Source: Nemopilema nomurai
Taxonomy: Eukaryota > Cnidaria > Scyphozoa > Rhizostomeae > Rhizostomatidae
DNA: 64,000 nucleotides
Assembly (NCBI GenBank): GCA_003864495.1
Contig: ML133496.1
Span: 2,447,631-2,511,630 of the forward strand
Direction: 5' to 3'
The translations under genes and the position numbers were made by a program. The notes under the pieces were generated by a model. The model was not told where the DNA came from. It did no database searches and saw nothing but the letters and a program-made list of their open reading frames with translations. Of this stretch, positions 51,301 through 61,147 are shown one piece after another; the stretch's first letter is position 1, and every line of letters begins with the position of its first letter.

Positions 51301-54279
51301 AAAAAACGGCTTTGTGTAGATCAGTAAACCACTCTTTACGGCAACACAATGGTTGAATTTCGGCACATTTGGTTTGTGCAAGATGGAAGGTATTGGATGT
51401 GCGGTACAATAAAATTAGCATAGTAGATACAAGTGAACTACTAAAAGCTTCAACAAATGGTGCTTTTAACCCTCTTAGTGGAGTATGTTTGATCTAGGCC
51501 TACATGCACTACGTCATAAGTGTCAGAATACTCGAAAAAAAGGTTAATCAATAAAATACTGCTCAATAAAAAAATTGTTGGACGTTTCCTTTGAGGAAAC
51601 ATCTTAAAACGCCTACAGTTAAGAGTTAAAATCCTGGCAAAAAATTTTGCTTCAATCTAACCCAAGAATTTTAGCGGACAGATGAAGTTCAAACGACGCT
51701 GATGCGATATGGGAAGATCGCATATCGACCCTAATAATTGGTATTGTGACATACCTTGAGCCAATGGGAAAAACAAGAGATGAAGTGTTTGGCCTCTATC
51801 GTATCCTCAGTCATAAACAGCACATTTCTGTATCGCTTGATCTGAAAAAAATCAATCAATGACGTCACTGAAAAACTCCCTATCCATACCTGAGGACCCA
51901 AAAGGCAAACAGCTACATGGGAACTTGCCATTTACCTGCAGGCCATCTAATAATTATCGATTCAAATGTTTAAAATTATTTAAAGCATCGTTTCTACTGA
52001 AATTACCCTCTTGTGAAGTTCAACAGTCAACACGAATTTTCCACTCAAAGTTATTTTAATATCCTTTTTTAGCTTACGAAATGCAAAAGGGTGGTTCTTA
52101 AGAGTCTATAACACTTCTACTATCAATTTTTTGTTCAAGAAATGACGTCATTATCAAATGTAGATGTGAACAAAGTCCAACAGCAACAACAGTAGCAACT
52201 CACCAATCGACAGTACTCTTGTAAAGATGTGTTTATCACAGATGTAGAATATGCCACTGAGTCAAACGTCAAAGTCGTCTCATCTAGAAAACAATTTTTG
52301 CACCCATCACTAACGACTGGTGTCATATTTCTAAAGGATGCTACAGCCAACTACAGTGATTTTCAAACAATTGTGATTGCAAAAGTAAATTGACATCTAA
52401 GCTCTGCATCGAAACTAAAGATGACAATAAATATTTTTTCGTCGATATCTTCTTTCTCGAGTTTGGTAATGGTGGGTCTTGGGACTTTCTTCAAATTAAT
52501 TTACAAGAACGCTGTCAGATCTCTTTTTATAATACGATCACGATGTACGCTAAGTGGAGATGCCACATGTTACGTCATGCGCAAAATGTTTTGTCTTGTT
52601 TTGTCTTCTCATAAGTTTTGCCAATAACAAAAAGCCATCATGAGCATTTCAACGATCGTTCTCAACTTAGCCATGTGTCCAATTTCTCTATAGAGTGACA
52701 CTACCTTCTTTGCTATAGACAACACATGCCTTTCAGCTGCAATACTAAATGTTCGCTGACCCATACAACACTGCATTTCTTCACGATCCTAAACAAGGAT
52801 ACGACGCAGTGGTTATGTCCAGAGTCATGGAGAGTCACGGATGGTTAAATTAAAGCACTCTGGCAAAAATTGCCATGGGGGAGTATTGACTCTAATTGAA
52901 AATCATATACAGCAGTTAAAGGCAAATACAAATACAAGACTGCAAAGTACCTTTGAGTCGAATGATAAGATGGGGTTTCGTTCTATCTTGCCATGCAGCC
53001 GTCCAGGGTGACATCCCGACTGGATACCCAGTTGGCGCCCAAGCGACAGAACCAAGCTCAAATCGACTAACGCTTGACTGGAAAATTGCTGAAAATTAAG
53101 AGAAGGGTCTAGACTCTAGTACTGTCACAAATAAACAAATTTTGTTTTACGTAACTGTCATGGAAGACTGTTAAATGAAAAGAGTATGTTCACAACACTG
53201 TTGAAAGATACATATCAAACTTTGAACAGTGACGTAGAAGCGTTACTAGTGCCGAGACCTCTTGAGATATCTCGCGGCACCCCAACAACTATATGTACTT
53301 GAAATTAAACAGAAAACAATGGATTATTTTTCAATAGGGTGGCATTCAAATTTAAGATATTTTGTAAGATATGCAAGGAGACATACAAGAGTTACCAGCG
53401 CTGCCACCTCTTGATGCCTTCCATGGAACTTTATCGAGGAAGATTTTCTTGACGGCCTCCGTGACAGAGCCCCAGTCCGCCTCGCTCTTCAGCCGCAATT
53501 CGCCAATGAAGTCTAAAATGCTGTCCGACATTTCCAAGCCCTCTTCTGAAATTTCAAATAAAAAATAATGCGTTACAGCAGGAAGCAGTTCAAATGCAAA
53601 GAGATTTGCACAAATAGTCAATATATTCATTATTGGCTCTAGCTGCTGTTATGATGTAACGAAGCCAGTCTTCGAAAAGACGACAACCTTCTAAGCTATT
53701 CTCCGTTTAATCTGAAACCTCCAAACTCACATCCAATACAAACTCAACTCTCAATATCCAATAATAAGGCTTCGAAACTCTAAGCAATGCTCCCCATACT
53801 GAATATGGTCATCAAATCAGGAGACTTCAAATTCGCTTAGCAATAACATGCCCAAATTGCTAAAAATGGCAGGCTAGTTGTTGTATGTAGTATACCACTG
53901 ATCAAGCGTAACATATATCATATATCAAGTGGTTCATATTTTCATAGAGAGTGCGGAAAATAACCGACCGAGCAAGGCACAAACCCACGACCCCTGATTA
54001 TCTACGCCAAGTGAGAGGGGCCGTTCGGACAAATGGCTTGAAGTTCAGTGATGGCCTGAAAGCATGACTCGAAAGCTAAGCGGTAGAGCGCTTGGAGTAC
54101 AAAGTCAGGGGTCGTGAGTTCGAGTCTCGCTCGGGTCGGTTATTCTTCCGCACACTCTATGATTCTTCGTAAGAAATCCTGTTGCCCATGACACTTGATT
54201 TACATTTCATAGAATGACATACCATCGGAAAACCCCCAGCCATAGCCAGCAGCAACAGCAACAAGTACGGTGCATGAAT
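48351..54279 (-). CDS. Unrecognised multi-exon gene, 5' end not defined
   Basis: Twelve minus-strand exons join with canonical signals and unbroken phase: 54279-54223, 53545-53396, 53167-53151, 53088-52951, 52350-52204, 51841-51755, 50926-50827, 50491-50269, 49946-49815, 49424-49333, 48640-48437 and 48376-48351 (TAG). They give about 457 residues. The third exon is a 17-nt microexon; without it the frame of exon 4 does not fit. The protein looks soluble and globular. Landmarks include LEMSDSILDFIGELRLKS, SDGCKNCFLDETTLTFD, TAQELIRLLREYGALVEV, STIILIDVDFIISRKL, DVFVWLGKRG, FFKLIDLPPTMPVLLQRWL and a Trp-rich EIDNWSSWISDVYRR. I recognise no family. The first coding exon is missing; a minus-strand ATG at 54692 (MFASTH, then G|GT) would fit in phase but has a weak donor. 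CCAAT-type boxes lie just beyond it. Confidence 0.75.
53943..54161. mobile_element. Foldback pair of tRNA-like (SINE-type) sequences in the first visible intron side
   Basis: The two ends are inverted repeats (CATAGAGAGTGCGG at left, CCGCACACTCTATG at right). The similarity runs about 90 bp inward on each side, so two related units point away from each other. The right unit (54066-54137, plus) can fold like a tRNA. Its acceptor stem GACTCGA/TCGGGTC pairs fully, it has an A-box-like GCTAAGCGGTAGAGC, and its T arm is GTGAG-TTCGAGT-CTCGC. The anticodon loop is too long. The left unit is more decayed. This fits tRNA-derived SINEs inserted head to head, or a small foldback element. Confidence 0.5.
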
Positions 54280-57200
54280 CTAGAAACAATCACATCATCA
54301 TAACAACTTACAAAGTTCACAAAAACAGATCTCTAGATCAGACTTATAGGTATATTCTATCAAGTTATCTTCCACGACTTATCTAGCATAGGTCGAGAAC
54401 GGTCGTAAAAACGGCACGTTGGGGACTCGTCTTCAATCTAAAAGGTGCATTATCGCAAAAGAAATAATACCCTTGCACACTGCTAGATGTAATGTGGGTC
54501 TTTCGGTTGTGAGTGCACCCAGCATATAAAATACTTCAGGCAATAACATGTGCCTTTTTGTTTCTATGACGTCATTCACCCGACTTTTTGCAACTGGTTA
54601 TCGACTGGTTATCAATCTGAAATCGTGAAATTCCTAAAGAGAAATTCTCATCTCAAAGAGAAAAAGACGACACCATGGGTGGATGCAAACATTAAAGCAA
54701 AATAGCAGTCATATATCCTTATTATACATTATTAAAAGAAAATAAATTTGATTTTGTTCTAGTGCATGACGGTATGAAGTCGGTGCTGATTGGTCATTAA
54801 ACAGCCAATCATATCTTCTTCTCACCATAAATAGCGGTTTACGGCCTGCAACTCGCTATTTATTTGTCATTAGACTACAGCTATTTTATCCAGTTTTCAG
54901 AAGTTTAATTTCAGTGAAAACGTTTTAACAGATTTAGGCAACAGTACAACTTCAACACCTTCAAAAGAAAAAACTAATTTAATTAGAATAAGACTAGACT
55001 GAATTAGACAAGAATAAGAGTAATTTAATATGATAACTGGTATTTTCATGTATTTAAAGGAACTCTGTTTTTCAAGCCTCGAAATAGAAAAGCAACAGAA
55101 GGAGACTGAAACGAAACAGCAATGCAAAGGAAGCAACATATTCAATTTATCTACAATAAAACTTTAAGTAAACCACGTCTGTTTGTAAATGAACAAAACA
55201 AAATATATTTCGCCAACACTAGTAACAATAAAACTAAAATATATACCGTGACATCATCTTGTATTCAATTCACGTCTCTTAAATATGGTTCTTAAGGTAT
55301 AGGAAGAAAAGCGTGAATCTCTCAACGGTTCGCTGCGGATAGCGGAGCATGCGGAGGAGCATCCCTACCAATTATCTAACTCTTCAAGCATTAATGGCTT
55401 ATTCTCTTAATTATCAGGTCTTGGGGCAATATCGCATTGGGGCAATATCGCATTGAGGCAGGGGGGCTAGGTGATCCTGCCTCTGGGGGCTTGATTTGAT
55501 GACGGGAAGAATTCGAGTAATCGATGTAAGTGTTCCAGTGATGACCAATCAACGTAAATATATGGTAGCAAGCTTAGCAGGTGCTACCAGGTGATAACTA
55601 ACTTTCAAAAACCTGACATGAACCGGAAGAAAGTCATGAAATTGGGTAAACTCTTGAAATGTTTAAGTGCCTTCCATGAAATGGATACAGTGACAATAAG
55701 GAACCAAAGTTGTTGCTAAAAGCGGGGTTTTAGAATTGCATGTTTTGATGCAATGCAGGTAGCCCTTGGGGTTGGTAAGTTGTTCGTCTGAGCCAAATTC
55801 TGGACAATTTTGGTTGTTAATAATTGCAGGATCTCACCGGGTTGCCTCACATTGCCAGCAATGCAAAAGCATACCGGAATCACCAGCCCCCCTGAAACCC
55901 CTCAAAGGGGTAAAGTAATGCAGTGTCCTAGAAACTGATTCATTATGACAAATGCTTGCTTGCAAAGTGAACTTATTATCTGGCATCACGCCAACTCCCG
56001 TGATTTTGCGGCGCGTAAAATGGCGACGATTTGTGATACTAATCACCCAAAACGGTTCAACTATTGCCACCATGAGATACCAATGCCACCTTGAAAGACT
56101 GGTGGCTCCTTGAAAGATTGGTACCACCTTAAAAGACGCCCAGTAACAATCAAGAAAGCAATAAAACCCCTCTCTTCGTATATTTACAATACACTACAAT
56201 GCTTAACGGAATTCATAATCCGACATGTCGACTTTCTAAACAGATATCCTTGCCGCCACTCTACCCTACACCCGATCTTCTGTATTTGTGAAAACAACCT
56301 TAGCCCCTACCAATTTTAATTCTATAATGGCATTTACTTTCCAACAACGAAATAATTTGTTTTTAGCTAAGAGTCAATGTGCGTATGATATAACACGAAA
56401 CTTTTATCGCTAATCGTTTCGCTGCATTTTCTAGATATATTTTATCGCTATGTACAATCGCAATTTTATGCCGAGTGAAAGAATATAATTAAAATGCGAA
56501 TACTGTCAACGTCATTAAATGAAAAAGAGGCATTCCTGTCAATCAGCCGCACTCACAAAACGGAAACGAGGCTTTTGCAATATTATGATTAAAACTCAAA
56601 TAAACCAAAGTTTACCCGCGTAAATTGGCTTAACAATATTTTGACTGATGACTAACCTATCATAAATACTAGCTTTGGTGTTTTATTAAATAATGACCCT
56701 AGAACTTTATTTTACCAAGATTTTTACAGCGTGTTATGCAAAAGGCTCACTGTATTGCTTCGTACTGGTGTAAAACCTTGTTGAAAACATTAGTTTCAAT
56801 ATTATAACCAGGTGTGGAAATTACGTGAGGAGGTTCAAAGAGCTTGAAGTTCTGATAAAAATATAATTATTATTCATCAAAATTTCATTATCATACAACC
56901 TCTTCTAAATGTCAAGGGTCGAGTGTCAAAGGTGAAAAGTCGAAGATGAAAGGTCAAAGGTTGCTACTGAGATGAAAAACAAATTTCCACCACTGGTTGT
57001 GGGAGTGAATGTACTCTCGACAAATAAAAAATGCGAAATTAAACATTTAGCATCCGATGAATCATGAGCGAAAAGTTTGGTTTAATGTATGTATGAGTGC
57101 GGGTTGACATGTCAAAGGTTTGTCCTTTGTAGTCACAAAATAAAAAATTGAAGATCGCTAGATTTAAAATAAACTATACAAAATAACTCGACGGGAGGGA

Positions 57201-59385
57201 AGGCTAGAACTGAGCCAACGACAAGTGTTACTCAACCAAGTCTTAACTTACTAGGGAAATTTTTTGAAAATTTGCAAATCAGAAAGTCAGGCACTATCTT
57301 TTAGGGGAATTCCAGAGACCGCAGTATCAACGCAAAGATGGATACATATAACGAGTTAACCATGACACCCCCTCCCCTCCAAAAGTGTAATACCCATACG
57401 CTTTCTGTGATACAACGACTGCAATGGTTCTCTAAACTAGGTTTATACTGTACCACAAAGTCTTATGCAGTCAAGGGCATCTTCGCATTACAAAGGCTTC
57501 ACACTGAGCAGGTTTCATTGTATCTCCAGATCTACACGCTGGCGGAGGAGCACTGGTCGTCATGACAATCGAAACGCATAAACAAAGTCACGTGCCTTTT
57601 GGTTACAGTTCGATGGCTAAATCATACCATGTGATTAACAGACTACACAGTTGAAATGTTCTTGCCTACTTTAGGGCTGCGGCGTGCTGATGAGCCTAAA
57701 ATGAATTAAAATGACACTCAAATTAGTTTATGGCAACAGTTACAATTAATGCAAGAAAAATTTCTGATTTTGTAAAAATTTAACTTTAAGACTGAAGAAA
57801 TAAAAATATTACGTTGATGAAGAACTATGTTAGGTGCTGGAAATTAAATTTTTGATCAATATAAATAGTGCAAATTAAACATTACATATAATTTAATAAA
57901 TGCAAAACATTTAATCGATGAAAAAATAAAATATTAAATGGATGGTTAAATTTGGAGATTAATGTCTCCTTTTGGTGTTGGCCAGATATTTAAAACGCGT
58001 GTTTTGAATGTTTTTAAACCAACGTCATTTTTAAAGGATTTGGTTTATAAAGGTTTGATCCGCAACTGGCTATTTATTCTGTCAGCTTTTGGTTATTTTC
58101 CGACGTTTGCATACCTTGAGGAGTGTCGGACGAAAAAGTACTTTAAGCATGCAAAAACTAGTACCGCAAATCACTTGTGCATAGATTTGGTTTTTAGCGT
58201 GCCTCATTTATGTTTCGTCAGATGACACGGCGGTCTTACCCCCCCCCCCCCCCAAACTTCCAGCTAAAAATAATTATGTCAGTCAAAAATTGAGGTTTAC
58301 AAGCCTTATGCTAACCAAAGAGGTGTTTTTATTCCTATTTTTATTCAACAAGGTTTTACTCCCATTTAACGCCTTCAACCGCTTTTTACATGTGTAACAT
58401 CGTAACATTACACGTGACTTATGGTCATTATCCCAAGGCTTTGCTTGTTATGTAAGACCAGGCGAGACTAGTGATTTGCAGCCTTGAGCCACTTCTGGTC
58501 AAGTCTCGTTTATGGCATTATCCAGGTCCTGGCTTCCAGATTGAAATCACTTAATCCACAAAGACGTCCAGACATCTTGGTAATGCCCCTCAATGCATAT
58601 TAACACATTAAGTCTGCTAAATGTCAAAAGCCTGCCCGTTGAATAGAAGAATCTCCTTGACCGTAACAAATAGCTTAACGAAATTTGAACATTTCAGCAA
58701 CTTGGTCTTGGATATGTAGACATCATCTGGCAGTATGCTCATTATCTTAGTGTTGACTGAAGGCGATATGTAAATATAAATATATGCATATGCATGTGGG
58801 AAGAGATCAATGCGCAATAAAAGGTTAACAAATTAGAGCATTCGATGAGTTTCAATTGACTAACAACATGCTTAAATAATCTCAAATAGCAGATGGTGGA
58901 GTCTTCTTTATCCACACTCTAAGCTTCTTGATCGGAACTCCCATTTCTTTGCAGCTGCTCAAATTGAGCAGGCGTCTATGTGATCTTCATCTGTCACTTG
59001 ACATTTCTATCTTTGGCTTTAATATTCCAAAGCTGAGGCTACATTTTAACGCACGTCCCCTCGCAATCGTAATCCTCCCTTCTTCAATTCAAGGTGTATC
59101 GGCGGTGTAATTATAATGCATTCGTTTTGGCTGGCCCATTTCTCTTCTTTACATTCATCTTCCAGCGGCAGCGAACCATGTACATAGCGCCTTTTAAGAC
59201 GCCATCAACACACGAACTTTGAAGGCTCTTAATTTTGTTTCCTTTGCTGACTCTCCACTTATTTGTCAACTTTATATCTCAAGGTTGTTAACAGCCAGTT
59301 GATTTCTTTGCTAGATGCCATGAATGGTGCCTAGTTTACTGTCTTATACCATGTAATGCTCTCGACTCGAAGGATTTGCGAGACA

Positions 59386-59673
59386 CTAAACCATCTTGCG
59401 TCTGAATATTCTTGCAAAGCCGGCATCTCCAATTGCCACGTTCCATAACCACATACTAATTATAATCTCTTTCCCGTTTATGATTGCGTCTGTATTTTCT
59501 GAACACACGTTTTGACATTTGTCAGTTAAAATCTTTCTCCCATCTTTGACATCCAGGTACACTGTAAACAGCAAAGGGCTTAGAGTGCCTCCTTGCGGGC
59601 TACCTATTACTGCGGGAAGGAAATTGACCACTGGTCCTTGCTGCCAAGAAAGTTTTAATATAGAAGAACTCAT
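59386..59673 (-). pseudogene. Reverse-transcriptase fragment of a retroelement
   Basis: The minus-strand frame contains GSPQGGTLSPLLFTVYLD, the conserved motif that precedes the catalytic YxDD box in reverse transcriptases of non-LTR or Penelope-like type. The frame then runs into unrelated sequence and no YADD-type box follows. This is an inactive remnant; too little remains to assign a clade. Confidence 0.55.
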
Positions 59674-60251
59674 ATTAATAAATCGGCCAGCGTGCAGCTC
59701 TATATTTCTACCTCAGTCCTTTTCATTTTAAGAATCATCACAAATAGAGCCTTCCGGATAATAGGTTAATTTTCTGGCTATTTTAATTTTTTCTCCTTTT
59801 GGTGAAGAGATTTCCATCGATTGTTTGCATCGTTTTCCAGGGACCAATTTGTTTTGCTGCCAACCATTACAATTCCTCAACAGAACTGCATCAGTTCCCG
59901 GGAACTAACCATTCCCAAAAGCTTCAATTCATTTTCACTTCAATTGCTTTTATGTGATGAGAGATGGCACAGGACAATTGGATTTGGTGACATTACCAAC
60001 ATCAAATTCAAACAATTTCTCATATAAACAAACTGGAGCACCGCAAAATACATGAAAGTCGCCAAGCAAAAAGACGACTTCGAAAGGCTTCTGAATTTAT
60101 AGCCAGAAGGCACTAAAAAAGGGTACAGAATTAACGACCTTAGTCATATGTTATGACCGGGTAGGTGCGGACAACAGAAGCAGATCTGTCACTAGTCCAT
60201 ATTCCTTCCAATCAATTCACTATGCAATCACTGTTTTCTAATTTGCGGTAA

Positions 60252-60350
60252 CATGACATGCAATCACAAGACATGCAATCACATGACAAGCAATCACATG
60301 ACATGCAATCACATGACAAGCCACGTGAATGCAATCACATGACAAGCACA
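60252..60350. repeat. Short tandem repeat of ACATGACATGCAATCAC type
   Basis: About six imperfect copies of a 15-17 bp unit alternate CATGACATGCAATCA with CATGACAAGCAATCA. Non-coding. Confidence 0.8.
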
Positions 60351-60745
60351 AGCAATGCGTCATTAACTACCATTGCCTAATGTCACCATTAGAAGACACA
60401 TGATTCTACAGATGTGCCATATAACATGACATCATTTGTGAACTAAGATCCCCTTCTGTTATTCGCACAACATCTGATAACTGGTGCATGGACAACAGGA
60501 TCAGCACCATCAAATCAACGTAGTTCGGTTCGGAGGTCAAATATATAATACCTTCACAAGTTTTATGATATCGTTCCAAGTTGATAAGCATTAACGTAAT
60601 GGCTTGAAGTTCTGTTTTTATGTAATTATCTTTAGTAAAAACTACTGTTTGCCAGATATACTCGAGAAAGTGTTATTGCTATTTTTCAAACTTCATAAAT
60701 AGAACTATCAACTTCATGAAAAGCAGTGTATATAATAAGTCACAA

Positions 60746-60751
60746 TTTATT
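60746..60751 (-). terminator. Candidate polyadenylation signal of the CTTNBP2-type gene
   Basis: TTTATT on the plus strand reads AATAAA on the minus strand, about 400 bp beyond the TGA at 61148. Use is inferred. Confidence 0.35.
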
Positions 60752-61147
60752 CAATTTTCATATATGAACAGCACTGAGAAGTCTTGTTTCTTTTGCTAAC
60801 AACATCTCAGCTCATTTATACAAACAAATAGATAACTAGCAAAACCACAAAAATTGTTGCAGCATAGTTCGGAAATATAGAGTCCGGAAGTATTTTGTGA
60901 CGTCATCCTACTAGAAATCTACAGACGAGAAATCAAAGGAGTTGTTTAAATAGTCAAAGAGACTTGAGGTATCAATGCAACAATATTTGACGTAGCATTT
61001 TGTGCAGAAAATGCAGGGTCAGAAGCATTTTGGTCAAAATTAAATAACAAAACTACCTCAAGAAATGAAATTAATACCCTCTTAAAAATAATCATCCGTA
61101 TTTCTACTGATGCCTAGAAGATTACAGCTAGCTTGAAGGAGGCTTCT

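Larger units (their letters stand above)
54693..61147. other. Gene-poor interval with a retroelement remnant
   Basis: Around 54775-54830 a promoter-like stretch has facing CCAAT boxes (GATTGGTC and GCCAATCA) and an ATAAATAG element. A reverse-transcriptase remnant lies at 59386-59673. A 16-bp repeat lies at 60252-60350, and a poly-C run near 58240. A possible minus-strand polyadenylation signal for the CTTNBP2-type gene is at 60746-60751. No other coding exon could be supported; the short frames lack splice context and known motifs. Confidence 0.45.

Noticed and set aside
52951..53088. Reading this exon of the unknown gene in the phase that joins directly to 53396 (FQSSVSRFELGSV…)
   Set aside because: That path is phase-consistent only with a second-choice acceptor at 52340. 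The other frame, reached through the 17-nt microexon, reads more like protein and uses the stronger acceptor at 52350. RNA-seq would decide.
54066..54137. Functional tRNA gene (Tyr-like GTA in the loop)
   Set aside because: Acceptor and T stems pair, but the anticodon loop is about two bases too long, the D stem is weak, and it is part of an inverted repeat; it looks like a tRNA-derived element.
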